Shown: one piece after another, positions 11,444 to 23,742 of the stretch
How positions within the stretch are numbered: the first letter of the stretch is position 1
Layout: every line of letters starts with the position of its first letter
Assembly: GCA_005656395.1 (NCBI GenBank)
Contig: SRSI01000035.1
Location: forward strand, 744,001-808,000
Reading direction: 5' to 3'
Length of the DNA stretch: 64,000 nt
DNA from: Strongyloides papillosus
Lineage: Eukaryota > Nematoda > Chromadorea > Rhabditida > Strongyloididae
Notes under the pieces: generated by a model
The model's database searches: none
Seen by the model: the letters and a program-made list of their open reading frames with translations, nothing else
What the model was told of the DNA's origin: nothing
Made by a program: the position numbers and the translations under genes

Positions 11444-13814
11444 AAGGTTATCAAACAAACATTTTCAAAATACTTTAATTAAAAATGTTCTTAAAAATGT
11501 ATGTAAAATTATATTATACAAAGAAAAAATGAATTTTTTTCCAAAATGAATTTGTTTGTTACACTATTTGCTTAGTAGTTGTTTTGAAGTTGTAACCGCA
11601 TTTTTTTTGAAAAAATGGCTTCAATAATAATTAATAATTTTTTTAATAAATAATTAAATTTAAAATCTTTTAAACATATTAAATATAATAAATAATAAAA
11701 AAATAAACTAAAATTTTTTTCCAAATTCTAAAAGCGATATTTTTAAAAAACATAAAATATTTTAAGTAATTAAAAAAAAGAAGAATCTTAAGCATAAGTA
11801 ATTCAATGTCATTATTAATAACAAAAATTAATGTAAGTAGTAGAAACAACTATGAATTCGTTCATTTAAATTTTTCATAGAGATCTAAAACTTTTTAACA
11901 GAAATTTCAAAATTTTTAAAGAAACTACAATTCTCTGTAAAATGAGAGATTATTTTAAAAATTAAATAGCCAATACCAAATATTTCTAAAACGCAACAAT
12001 TCATTTTTGTTTTCTTTAAGTGGAATGTTAAAATAAAAATAAATCAATTGATAGATTTTAATCTGGTTATACAGAGTAGATTTTATAAAAGTATAGTACA
12101 TAAAACTTGGAAATATCTTTTAGTCTCTAAAAATGAAAAAAGTTATGGGTTTTCAAAAGTAAAAATGATGGATTAATTAGTAGAAGTTAGTAAAAATGTA
12201 GATAGTCATTTAAAAACATTTAAATAAAAAAGTAGAGTGATAATTATGTAGACAACAATTAATTATAAGAACAAAATTACTCTTTCTAACTTTTTGTGCT
12301 TTAAATTTTTTAAAAATTTTTATATTTACAATATTTATTGTGCATACCTAGTGAAAATAGGTATTTTTATGTTAAATATTAGCAAAAAAATTTTAATTGT
12401 CAGAAATTCTTAAGTTGTCGCATAAGTTCTGTTATTTTTATTACAGAAACTTTAGAACGCTATAGTTTTTATAAGAAAGATATCTAATTTGCAATGTAGT
12501 ATCCAATATTATGTACAACTTGTCTCTATTTAATAGACACCTTATCGATTCCAGATGTAAAGATTTTTTTCTTTTTAAACAAGTTCCCCAGAACTCAATA
12601 TTTACGTTATCAATTATACTAAAACTGTTGCTATTAAGAAAGTTATGTAAAGATAAAAGTGGATAGTACTTATATGAAGAAACATTTGGAGAGTATATCA
12701 TTTTAGGAAGAACTTCATAGTTTAATTAATCCAGTTTTTTTCTAACCATCGATGTCATGTATCGTTATATTGAAAAACCACTTTTTTACCACTTTTGAAA
12801 TTTTTTTTAATTTTGATAACATTTTGCATTAGAAATAATTGAAAATAGTTTGTAAGTAATAATGTCCTAAAAAATCTTTATTAGAAACAGAATCCTTACA
12901 AATGCATACTCAATTTTCAAAACTCGTTCCTCTATCACGAATATTTGAGAACAATCTTTACACTGTTTAAACATCTACTACATTTTCTCCCAATGCTCTA
13001 CAAAAGTGTTTTAAAAACTTCAGTTGCGTTGTGACCTAGTTGGGACTCGTAAAAGTTACAGTGTCAAAAATAACTTCCATCTGCCTCCGAGTTTTAGCAA
13101 AAAAAATTTTAGCATACATAATATGACATATTGTGTTTAAACAAATTATAAAATAAAGAAGTGATAATTTCTCATTACAATAATAACTTAATTTTCTATA
13201 AAAAGTAATCATGTTTTATGATGATACAAATGACATTGAAAAAACCGACAGAATCAATAAATCAATTTAATATATCTGATTTTCATCTAAATTTAGCATA
13301 TTTTGCTATACTTTTTTAGAAATATAATTGTTTCTTGTTGTTGTAAGTTTTAGGTGACGTAAAATAATAAAATATTTACTGTCGAAAATAAACTAAGCTT
13401 TAGGATGAGAATAACTTATAAAAAAAATATCGAATTTTCAAATAATATTTTAATTATTGCTTTATTTTCTATATGAGAAATAATTGAATAATTTATTCGC
13501 AAATTAAACAATTTTTAATTTTAATAAGTTAGACAATTCAATAAATGTTGTCCACAAATAAGCGTTTATCTATTGTTGTCAGTGTAATCTTAGTAGATAC
13601 TTTGAAACCTAAAACAAATTCTCGTTTATTAGAAAAATAAAAATCAATTTTTGTTAGATTTTTAATTTAACAATAGGTAATAATAAAACATTAAAGATAT
13701 ACATATTTAAAGAGTGTGTGTTGTTAATTCAATACTTAAATTCAATCTATCTCTGATCTGGTGGTTTATTTCCTATTCCTTGCTTTTACAATCTTTGAGA
13801 TGATGGGTCTGTTC
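11444..13814. other. AT-rich gene-free stretch
   Basis: No convincing gene. A short open stretch on the minus strand (12441-12701) has composition expected of AT-rich noise. Around 13000-13100 complexity is a little higher, but I recognise nothing. Confidence 0.45.
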
Positions 13815-14068
13815 TTAAATAGAAGTATTGAATTTGAGAGAACAATTACGTTTTATGTCAATATCTATTGAATTTGATCTCTAAAAAATAAAATATTTAA
13901 AAATATAGAAGTTTTAATATAGCATACTGCACGTGATCTTTCATTTTCATTATATTCGAAATTGATGTCTTTTCTAAACATATACACAGCAAATGAAGTT
14001 ATCACACCAAACACAACTATAGGAATAATATATGGCATAATTTCGTAGTTCAACTTATGATTCGACAT
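13815..14068 (-). CDS. Small single-pass membrane protein, unknown
   Basis: Two exons on the minus strand, 14068-13928 (47 codons) and 13880-13815, flank a 47-nt intron with GTATGC donor and TTTTTTAG acceptor in phase 0, giving a 68-residue protein. Residues 12-30 (PYIIPIVVFGVITSFAVYM) form one membrane helix, followed by a charged tail rich in Arg, Asn and Asp with an RSRARSNS stretch. Most of the length is one helix plus a basic cytoplasmic tail, so it may be a small membrane-complex subunit or regulator, but no family is recognised. Splicing avoids an early stop and yields an in-frame TAA, which mildly supports it. Confidence 0.45.
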
Positions 14069-16341
14069 TGATATTTATATATTAACAACGTATGAATGAT
14101 AAGATGTATATCAATTACCACTGATAATCTTTTATAAAATAATAAGTTATAAAATTGATAAAAATTATATAAGACATTTAAAATATTGCATATAATCAAA
14201 GAAAACAATCTATTAGTGATAATTTTTTCTTCAACAACAAATTAAAACAAAAAATTCAACTACCAATTATGACACGTAATAATACAAATGTTTGTTTGGT
14301 ATTGATATTTTTTATGTTAAGATCTAAAAAACATTTATCAATGATTTTTGAATATATTTTTATTCGGAAAATATTCAATAAGTATTGGTAAGTCGATGGA
14401 TAAAAATCGTTTATACAAAATTATAAACTATATTTTACTTTGACTTAGAAATTTTTATTTACTTTTATAAACATTTATAATTGTATGCATGCAAAGGTTT
14501 TTTTCTTCTGTACTTTTAAGCTCTCAGATTTTAGAATCGAAGCTCAATACTTAGGTGAATTCATATACAGTCAACCATAATTCGACAAACAAAAATATAA
14601 AGAAACTGTTCTGTTTGGAGAAAATTTGTCCTAAAGTATCACAAAAATGTCATTTTTTTGGTTTTTTCCTACACTTTTAGCTGTATCGCGATTTACAGAA
14701 AAATTAATGTATGTGATATAAATTTAATGTATATTAGTGTCAACATTATATTACTAATAATCCAGTGATTGTGATAAAGAAAAAAATGATCATTTGATAT
14801 TTTAAAAAATTTTTTAAGATTGAATAATTTCATAGTATTTGAATGTCGTTCTACTAGATATTTTTTACTTAAAAAAGTTAAACATAATTTTCGGATAATC
14901 TTTTGTGATAAAATAGTGAGAGCAGATTCGACTTCAAGGGAAATTCGAGTTTATTATATTTTAATGTCTTGGAAATTGATTTTCTTATTATTAATAGATA
15001 TTTTTAAAAATTTAACACCATTTAGAAATTGTTTTTATAAATAATTCTCTTTACCACTTTATTTCAGTTATCCTTCATATTTTCATTGACTTTTTCATTA
15101 ATACAAAAAGTTAAAAAAGTTTTTTAAAAAATAAGATATTTATTTTAGTGATTTAAAAATAAATATATTTTATGATTTAAAAAATGTAGTTTGAATTGTT
15201 TGCATTTTAGATATTTATCTTCTAAAAATTTATAGATGACTTATTGTTTATTAAGTAGAGTAAGAAAATAAATTCTGATTAATATGCTATTATTTTAACT
15301 GATATAAAAATGGCGTCGTTCAAGTATTAAACACTATTAAAAAATACAACAGGCATCATTGAGTTATTAAATAATAAATTCTTACTCATCAGAAATTTAA
15401 ATTCTACTTGATATATTACTTTGACAGTAGAAGTCATGTATAAGATATAGCTATATTTAACAAAAACTTTGCAAAAGTTCATATGCATTATTAATAACGA
15501 TTACAAATTATCATTGAAATAGTATAATAATTATAAAAATTTTAACTAAAGTAAAAATACTACCTAAAGCGTTATTCACGTCTGAATAAAAGCATTTTTA
15601 CATCTAGCAAATTAAATAAAATGCAGTTAACATAAAAAAAAGCAAAATATTCGTTACATTTATGATTTAATTAAAGTCAATGAATATTTAGACGTTCAGA
15701 ACGGCGATATTTATATAACCTGTAAAGTGATAACATAAGGATCATAATTTATTTCAATCTTTTATGTGTGCATAGATAAAATATAATGTAAAACTTAATT
15801 GAATTTATCAAACATTTATGTTTTTAATTCAGTTATTTCTATATTATATAGTTAAATATTGTTAATGAACTTCTATGTTAAGGATACTTCAGTAATGTGT
15901 AAAAAAATATTATGCTTTCAATATTAACAATAATAGTGTTTTATGTGAAAACAATTTCTTTGGTTTGAATTTTAAAAATGCACTGATAATTAACAGATTC
16001 AATATTTTTTCTTGTAATCTAGATTTCTTCAAATGGTTTATTAAAATAGCGTGTTTATTGGCTCTAAATTGAATAAAATATCACATTTGTATCCCATGAA
16101 TTAATGATTTTATTAATGTCACAGAGAGATAAGAATTACATTTTTCATATATCTAAAAAATGATAAAATTACAAATAGATGTAACCTAGTAACATTTTCT
16201 TAAAAGATGTTAGCAACGACAATTTTTACGTTATCAATGAAAATTTCATCAAAGAATTTACAGATAAATAATCTCTGTGTTCATAAAAGAAGATTATCGA
16301 CAATTCTTTCTTCTTTACCTGAAAATAAGAGAAAATAACAT
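14069..16341. other. AT-rich gene-free stretch
   Basis: No supported gene. The open stretch at 14820-15044 lacks an ATG start and has AT-noise composition. Confidence 0.45.
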
Positions 16342-16785
16342 TCGATCTTTTGATTGTTTTAGAAGATCTGTTTAAAATTTTACATTTCCAAACAAGCACT
16401 ACTACATCCTTCAGAAAGAATGTTTTTTATTTAATCAAAATTTCAATTTAAGGTCATATTATTCACATATGCGTTAGTTTTTTTAGTACATACATGCATA
16501 AAGCCGCTTTAGTACATGTCATTAAACGAGCGCCATTATTTAAAAACAATGTATAAATAGATGAATTTTTTAAAGTAAAATCATTTTGCATTACTTTGTT
16601 TCCACGATCGCTAATGCTAAAATCAGCCATCATATTTAACGATATCAATGGTACTCGGAATAAAAATATCTTTTGCATCACCATGATTAATTATGTACCA
16701 TTTTCAGACGTTTTATTTTTTAAAAAAATTCTATAACAATTTTAGTTTATACCCAGTACATAGTAAATGAATTGTGCTAAATCAG
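16342..16785. repeat. Repeat copy A (uninterrupted, empty-site copy)
   Basis: Closely matches 23801-23886 plus 25266-25625, for example the shared stretch AGTACATACATGCATAAAGC. In this copy the sequence runs on without a break through TTTTTTATTTAATCAAAATT, which is exactly where the other copy carries an LTR retrotransposon. On the minus strand both copies keep about 50 codons open (from MMADFSI to ALCMYVLK), but amino-acid differences are frequent, so coding status is uncertain. Confidence 0.7.
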
Positions 16786-18345
16786 CTCGAAATGCTATGA
16801 AAATTATTGTATATCGATATATAACTATAAATGAGATACACCTTTAATATTAGAGGTATAAAAAAAAGATATCAAATAGAGATTAGTTATTGTTAACTCT
16901 GAAATTATTTATTATGTTGTATTGGTATATTTTGATGATTTATAAATAAATTAATTATTTAATTACCCTAAATTTACCGCTACGGAACCATAAAAACACA
17001 ACGAGATTTCACCGGGATTATCTATATCAAGAAAGTAGTATAGATAAGCAAGCACTACAAAATTTTCATCTATTAAGATGTATACGAATAATTCCTACAG
17101 TTAGAATGAATAGATAAAGTTAAATAAAATAATCATTTTAAAGGTAATGATAAAATGAAATATATGAGGTAGTCTAAAAATTAGTATGGTATGATAATAA
17201 AAGATAAATTAAAATAAATTTTATGAGTTAAATAAAATACAAAATGAATAAAAAGTTAAATGGTACATATAAAAATAGATAATAATAGTTGTAGGAGACC
17301 TAGACTTTGATGAAAATGATAGTAAGGGATCCTGATAGTTGACGAATTATAAGAAAAGTTATCACTCATCTGTCTAACCGCTTCAGGTCCGAATTTCACA
17401 TAGTCAAGTACAATAATAGGTAGAATCCACGGTTATCAATGGCCATGATACCTTGGTATGAGCTTATTTAGTATAGTGACGACTCTTTGGTATAGTTAGT
17501 AAAAGTAAGTAACACAAATAATTAGTAATAGAAGACCAAAGAGACTGATTGATAATCCTAGAGATAAGTTTAAGTTTAAAAGATAGATAGGATTCCAAAT
17601 AATTAAAGTACTGGGTGATTATCAAGTTTTTTACAATACCGTTAGTTAGATATGCCAAATTTAAAATTTGCATTTTATGAAAATTCCACTATTTAGAGTA
17701 CAGTTCGTTAGTATGAGAGAATCCAAAGAATTACCTAATCTTTCTTATGCATCGTCAATAGTGAGATTGTACGTGTGGTACAATTACGTCAATAAACCCT
17801 TTGCTAAAGGAGACGGGATGCTAAGAAAGCATAAAATTAAGTTAACAATTTTTCTTTATGGAGTATTGTAAAAAATAGGCATTATTACATAATATACGTC
17901 ATAATTAGAGGACTACCTGAAAAACCATAAAAGCAATTACATCAAGATGATGAATAAATAAGATATAATTACGTAAGGCTATTATCCCTTACCTTTATGG
18001 AAATTCTTAGGATAAACCTAGATAGGAAGAAAAGAATAACATAGATAATCAAATAAATTTGATAATACCATAAAAATAAGGCACAATTGTAGGGGATAAG
18101 CTTGTAATACTAAGACTCTTCATAGGGAACACAAGACAAATAGACAATCAAGGTGAGAAAGAAAAAGAAAACAGGAAGAAGGAGAGACAAATATAGCGGA
18201 AAAGGAGGAAAGAAGTCCAAGGAAGCTAAGACAACCACACCCCAAGAAGGAAAATATAAAAGAAAAAAGTTCAATAGAAAAGTACCATTATCTATTCTTG
18301 TCATAAGACAAGTCACCTATCTATTGTGAAAAAGAAAAACCAATA
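16786..18345. other. Region leading into the Gag relic; no clear gene
   Basis: From about 16980 onward the base composition becomes less AT-rich and more purine-rich, like the Gag relic that follows. This suggests most of it is 5' non-coding or scrambled coding sequence of that element. Open stretches such as 17668-17871 are short and unrecognised. I could not find LTR ends. Confidence 0.35.
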
Positions 18346-19467
18346 ATGCAGGCCATACGAAGCAGTTTGAAAGAAGTTGGCGTAGCAAGCCCACTGGAGA
18401 GATACATGAAGAAAGGAGATACCAGCATGAATGTTGACTCCATAAAACGGTTCTTTCAAAAAAATATGAAGGCAATTCAGCAAAGAATGCCTTCCAGAAG
18501 GGAAAAAGAGGAGAATAGAGAGGCTCTGAAGGACTACATGGAGAACCTCTTGGAAAATCCACCAAACAATTCAATCCTACAAATCCTCGAGACAAACAGA
18601 GCTAGATTCCCGACGTCAATGTTTGAGCTGCTAATAGAATTAACAATTAGCGATTGCCTAGAGCTGGTTGCTAGCCAAATTGATCACGATGTTCTAAGAA
18701 AAATGAGACAGGGATTCGGAGAGAATCTGTTAACCTTCAACAACAGATTTTACACAAAAATGTTGGAAGTTTACCCAGATAATGGAAGAAAATTATCGGA
18801 AGAAGTTGGAAACCAAAACACAACATTCAATTCAACGGAATTAAGGGAAAGGAGTCAGATCTACAACTGTTACATGGCAGCAATCAGAAAAGATATAGCA
18901 GACAAAATACCATACATCGAAGGAACCGGAAAATGCTTGAAATTTGCGATGAACAAAGCAATTGGAATCGAGATTAATATGAAAGACGTACAGGCACTAA
19001 GAAGAAATGAAGGACAATACGGAAAACGAAGCTCAAGAAGATTTGTAAAAACATATGAGGTCAGAAAAGAAGAAAATTCATCCTTGATTTGCTACAACTG
19101 CAATGTAAAAGGACATATAATCAAAAACTGCAGCAGACCACTTACTACCTGTAAATACTGCAACAAAAAAGGACATCTACTAAAACACTGCAGAGGAAAG
19201 AAATTCCAAAACAACTCAAGAAGCAGTTATGGAGGATGGAAACAGAATTTAACTAACATAGCAATAATTACAACACTTGCAGCAATTTGTGCTTCTGTAG
19301 GAGCAGAGGAAACTGCAGAGCCCAGAGAAAAATGGTACAAACCACCGTTTGTAGGAGATTTTATGATCCAGGCAGTGTACACCATATGCCAAACAAAATA
19401 TTATATTCCTATGATACACCACAATGAGTACTTGTATACAGTACAGAATACAGTAGAAATGTTATAG
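18346..19467 (+). CDS. Retroelement Gag running directly into an env-like segment
   Basis: An intact 373-codon frame. Residues 1-240 have Gag-like helical composition. Two CCHC knuckles follow: CYNCNVKGHIIKNC (about 246-259) and CKYCNKKGHLLKHC (about 266-279). Right after the second knuckle the protein changes character: NLTNIAIITTLAAICASVGA is a signal-peptide-like hydrophobic run, followed by Trp, Tyr and Cys-containing ectodomain-like sequence. No protease, RT or integrase lies between. The likeliest reading is an internal deletion that removed pol and fused gag to env; a Gag with an unusual C-terminal membrane segment is the alternative. The frame uses far more GC and purine-rich codons than nearby DNA. 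Confidence 0.6.
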   Translation: MQAIRSSLKEVGVASPLERYMKKGDTSMNVDSIKRFFQKNMKAIQQRMPSRREKEENREALKDYMENLLENPPNNSILQILETNRARFPTSMFELLIELTISDCLELVASQIDHDVLRKMRQGFGENLLTFNNRFYTKMLEVYPDNGRKLSEEVGNQNTTFNSTELRERSQIYNCYMAAIRKDIADKIPYIEGTGKCLKFAMNKAIGIEINMKDVQALRRNEGQYGKRSSRRFVKTYEVRKEENSSLICYNCNVKGHIIKNCSRPLTTCKYCNKKGHLLKHCRGKKFQNNSRSSYGGWKQNLTNIAIITTLAAICASVGAEETAEPREKWYKPPFVGDFMIQAVYTICQTKYYIPMIHHNEYLYTVQNTVEML

Positions 19468-19734
19468 GCAAATAGGCAAAATTACAAATCATTCCCATGT
19501 AAAGAAGCAGGCAATTGATTTGTATATGGAAATATATGTCTATCATCTCTTAATATCAACATCAAGGATACAGGAGAGGACCTGGAATTCAATTTAGCAG
19601 AATTGGATAAGTCAATTATGTTACCCAACAGCATAAGAATGGCATGGGTCATATTAGCAGAAACAATATCAATTAGAACACGATCAACAGGCAAACCGAA
19701 AGCAGATACAATTGTTGGCCCTCCTCCTTTATAA
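19468..19734 (+). pseudogene. Broken continuation of the env-like segment
   Basis: The frame of the Gag/env relic continues past a TAG at 19465 and a TGA near 19519, with Cys-containing sequence (FPCKEAGN, YGNICLSS) and a long open stretch down to the TAA near 19732. It is in phase with the upstream frame, so it is the same reading unit broken by stops. Family not determined. Confidence 0.4.
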
Positions 19735-19899
19735 ACGCCTTAATATTCTAATATAAAAAGGCCCAATTTTAATATATAATTATCATTCTCTCATTTTACA
19801 TTCTTATATTCTCTTATATTTAAATAAAAGTTAATTTTACTTTCTATTATTATTAACCGCAAGGTTAAGTCAATATTAAATAAAATAAGAGAGAAAATA

Positions 19900-20638
19900 A
19901 TGAATATGATACCAGATATCAAAGATGCAGAAGAAATAGAAATCAGGTTAGACAGCCACTTCAAATTGAGAAAGGAAAAACAGAAACAGCAGGAAGAAAC
20001 AAGAGAAGCACAATCTTCAAATGCAGAAGAGATAAGAAACGAAGCATTACCAGAAGATACAGCAGTAGAGGAAAGAACATCAGAAGAAATTGAAGGAAGA
20101 AAAACCCAAAATCAAGAAGTAAGAAGAGCGTCAATAGAGACGATGAAGAAAAATATCAAAGAATTGCCAAAACACCATTTGGAAATCTAATGACCGACGA
20201 AATCCTATACCTAATGGCAAGAGGTAAAAAGAAAAATGAAGAAAGTTGGAATACAATGAAAGGAACAACCTCAAAGGAAAAGGATGTAGAAACACTCTTA
20301 ACAACGGCTACAGAGACTCAAAAAGAGAATGAGAACAAAATAAACGAAGATAAAATAGAAACAAAAGAGCAAATATTCGAAGATAGTGTTAAGAAGATAG
20401 CAGAAATTGCCAAGGACTTCAACAAAAGCAAACTGGAACCAATGAAAGAAGAGATAGAAAGAGCTTTGAAGAATATAGATGGACTTGACGTCCTGAAGGT
20501 ATTTTCACTCACATTAATTGCCTTCTTAGGAGTAATAATATAGAAGAAAGGATGGAAGGTAATCATGAAAAGCGTATTCTCAAGAATAATTAAAGGACCA
20601 AACGGAAGAATCACACTAGAAACAGAAAGTGAGGTATA
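19900..20638 (+). pseudogene. Lys/Glu-rich retroelement segment ending in a membrane anchor
   Basis: Two overlapping frames, 19900-20190 (96 codons) and 20190-20543 (117 codons), touch at the TAATG-like junction near 20190, so one indel probably split a single frame. Both are rich in Lys and Glu with heptad-like spacing. The second ends in a membrane segment (VLKVFSLTLIAFLGVII), a stop at 20541, and then a basic KKGWKVIMKS stretch in the same frame. Coiled coil, membrane anchor and basic tail resemble the C-terminus of an envelope transmembrane subunit, but I see no fusion peptide or diagnostic cysteines. A-rich codon use links it to the Gag relic upstream. Confidence 0.35.
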
Positions 20639-20778
20639 GGCAACGCCTATAACTTTTCCAATATAAATAAGAAATATGTCACATACATTGTCAGTCTTAC
20701 TTCAATGATATTTATAAAATCTTACCTTATATTACAACTATGTATAAAATAATAAATATTATTTCTTAATTTATTCCT

Positions 20779-22085
20779 CACACTATGTTGTTTAGTATTA
20801 AATTCCTCGGTCGAATACTTTGACCCTTGCCGCAGCGACGTTTTTCTAAACTTGTAAGAAACCCATTTTTAGCTAATAAAAGTTTATGAAATCTTTTATA
20901 ATGCAATGTATATGCTATGTAGAAGTAGATTATTTAAAAAAATTTTTAAAATTTCCAAAAATGAAAATTTTTTTTTGAAGCTTTGTGTCTCGGAATTTTA
21001 CTGTGATACCTTATATGAAACCTATATATTCTGAAAGCCCTTGATCTCCTCTACAAGAATATATCCATCTCATATCAAACTGTCTATCCAGTTTTTAGAT
21101 AATTAGATTTTAAGTTAATAACCCATAATTTTCATTTATTTTTAGCATTCAAAGATATTTTTTAAAATTATTTGTTTTAAAAAACCATTTCAATGTAGAT
21201 TACTTTTTATAAAATATTTAAAAAAATAAAGTTATTGCACAATACTGTCTATAAATGGTCATTTTAGCAAGATATTTAGGGGAATAAGTTTTAAAGAAAA
21301 AATTATTATAACTATTAATTATGGAATTCTTTAAGCTGATATTTGCATATTATAATGAGATCATGCTTAATTATGTATAGTTTTACTATTCCTTTACAAA
21401 AAAAAGCATTTCATGCTATCTCTTGAACCCTTCTCAAATGTGTTCTACTACACCTCAAACATATGTATTAGAACTTGCACTTTACATATAAAAAATAGTT
21501 TTTCAGCAATCTTAACAGTTTTTGAATGCTAAAACTAAAGTATTTTATCATTTTTTTAAGAAATAAAAGTCAAATTTTTTAAAAATTATAAGAAATTTCT
21601 TTCAGTAAAAATGAATTATTTAAGAAATTTCTTTTGTATTAAAGGTAATAGTATATAAATCATAGCTCGTAATACACACTAAAGCAATTTTTGAGTACTA
21701 ATAGTTTAAAAAAATTAGCTTTCAAGATCAAAAATATTGAAAAAACACGAGTAATTAACTTTAAATCTAATTATCTAAAAACTGGATAGACAGTTTGATA
21801 TGAGATGAGTATATTCTTGTAGAGGAGATCAAGGACTTTCAGAATATATAGGTTTCATATAAGGTATCACAGTAAAATTCCGAGACACAAAGCTTCAAAA
21901 AAAAAATTTCCATTTTTGGAAATTTTAAAAATTTTTTTAAATAATCTACTTCTACATAGCATATACATTGCATTATAAAAGGTTTCATAAACTTTTATTA
22001 GCTAAAAATGGGTTTCTTACAAGTTTAGAAAAACGTCGCTGCGGCAAGGGTCAAAGTATTCGACCGAGGAAACAACATAGTGTGT
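20779..22085. mobile_element. Chapaev-like non-autonomous element with long TIRs
   Basis: The left arm (20779-21119) and the reverse complement of the right arm (about 21752-22085) are nearly identical, differing mainly by an 11-bp AGTATTAAATT present only on the left. Both start CACACTATGTTGTTT and continue through CCTCGGTCGAATACTTTGA. The element is flanked by TCCT at 20775-20778 and 22086-22089. CAC termini with a 4-bp target duplication fit the Chapaev group of CMC transposons; TCCT is short enough to be chance. The 630-bp interior has no open frame. It separates the env-like relic from a protease relic. Confidence 0.65.
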
Positions 22086-22089
22086 CCTA

Positions 22090-22530
22090 TATAATGTCCC
22101 ATAACGAACAATATAAACATAGAACAAGTTTACAGAGGAACAAAAGGCACAAGAACTTACACAACTAAGAAGAGTAAGAGAGGCTGAAAGACAAGAAGAA
22201 CTGAATGAAGAAAGAGGATCACTAATAGACCCAATGGACCAAAGAGACATCAAAAGAGGCAGCATAATAAGCCTAAACGAGGATCACAAAGACATTGAGA
22301 GAATATTAGGAGAAAGAAAATATCAATATGTTTTAGCAGTCATAGGAGACTCCAGAGAAAGCAATCCAATAGTTACTCTGAGGATACATGGAAGATTAAT
22401 GAAAGCTTACATAGATGACGGAAGTGAAATCTCATTATTAAGCAAGATAAAATGGAAAGATGTAGAAAAAACAGAAATGAAAGAAAGCGACATAAAAGCG
22501 AGAAACACAAACGAAGAAGTACCACAATAA
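22090..22530 (+). pseudogene. Retroelement aspartic protease relic
   Basis: The open stretch 22234-22530 (98 codons) contains AYIDDGSEISLLS, matching the retropepsin active-site pattern hydrophobic-x-D-S/T-G-S/A except that the usual Ser/Thr is Asp. Upstream, in the adjacent frame, Glu/Arg-rich coding-like sequence (about 22120-22230) belongs to the same unit. It stops at TAATAG near 22528 and shortly afterwards protein-like sequence fades. Composition matches the 18346-20638 relic. Confidence 0.5.
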
Positions 22531-22693
22531 TAGGAAAAGTCAAAATAAAATTGGAAATACCGACAAAAATGAGTAAAGAGGAAATATTCTCCATTGTAGA
22601 AAATTAAACATTAAAAAGTCACAATTGGACGAAGTTATTTAAAACAATTTTAAACATTCAAGCATGATTACATAAAGAACTGCACACTTTTAG

Positions 22694-22922
22694 TGTTGCC
22701 CGTCCAACGAACATAATGTTTTAAATGTATATATATTCTTCGAAAGAATCAGTCCTTAACTTGACCAATGACCAGAACATTTTTAAAATAGAGATGTTGA
22801 TAATATTGTTTCCTATTTAATTATTGTAATAATATTTATTATATATATTGATGCCAATAAAATACCATTTAATTTAAATATTCTTATTTCTTAAATTCAA
22901 ATAACGTTCAAAGCACGTTACA
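22694..22922. mobile_element. Probable solo LTR
   Basis: Begins TGTTGCCCGTCC and ends GCACGTTACA, giving canonical TG...CA ends, and is flanked by a 4-bp direct repeat TTAG (22690-22693 and 22923-22926). It contains AATAAA near its 3' part. No coding sequence lies within 229 bp and no second copy is seen in the window, so solo-LTR status rests on the ends and the short duplication only. Confidence 0.4.
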
Positions 22923-23174
22923 TTAGGACCAAATAAATTAACCATATGGTTTGAAAGTAAATGAAGTAAATTAGTTCTCAGATCAGAAAGAGACAAAACA
23001 ATAAGACCTGGATGTTATCAGGATTTTCAATCAGGGGGAATCAGACAATAGAGGACTGTCTCCTATATCTTAAAGCAAACAAAAGCTTCTCTATCCCGTT
23101 CCAATTACATACAATCAAAGGTGTTAACCAGATAAGAGATAACAAAACGCAAGTACAGATCTGGAACACAAGGA

Positions 23175-23742
23175 TAGGCATGGACGAGTTGGTAAATTTT
23201 TCGACTCGAGTCGGTCGGTTTAGCGTCGCTTTTTAAAATCGACTCGTTAAACTAGTAACATATAGCCCTCTAAAAAACATAATTTTATTATAATTGAAGA
23301 AACTTTTCTATTAATAAAAATATTACAATATATAAATTACAAATGATCCCTTAAAACTAGTCAACTGTTCAAATTCATAGTAGTTAAATTAGTTCGTCAA
23401 CAATTTCTAATATATATAATAGTGTTGAACTCTCAGATTTGATGTTAGTTGACTTCATTATTCTTAATTTTTGATAATTGACCATGTAAATTAGGTGCTA
23501 ATAACTTTACTGAACTCCAAAAATGGCTAATATTAATTTCAGAACAAATATTTTTAATATGGTAAAGATAATTATTATTCTCAATAACAGATGAATTTTT
23601 CAAAGTTGTCAGTTAATAGTACAAAACCGACTCTAAAATTTTTGTTATTTTGCATCGACCCTAAAATTTGGGATCGACCCTTAAAAATTGGTCAGAGCTC
23701 GACCCAATGTCAAGGGTCGACCCGGGTCAGATCTCATGTCTA
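23175..23742. mobile_element. Possible decayed hAT-like element
   Basis: The left end TAGGCATGGAC and the reverse-complemented right end TAGACATGAGATC are weakly inverted. The right part is dense in TCGACCC words and the left in TCGACTCG words. On the minus strand near 23500 a short peptide (HFWSSVKLLAPNL) vaguely resembles the C-terminal dimerisation region of hAT transposases. No target duplication is found. Confidence 0.25.

Noticed and set aside
12441..12701. 86-codon minus-strand open frame
   Set aside because: Composition typical of AT-rich noise, no family features, no neighbouring exons.
14820..15044. 74-codon plus-strand open frame
   Set aside because: Starts with TTG, no ATG context, no recognisable features.
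21355..21385. TGAGATCATG inside the Chapaev-like element as a bantam-like microRNA
   Set aside because: Sequence diverges after the seed and there is no local hairpin.
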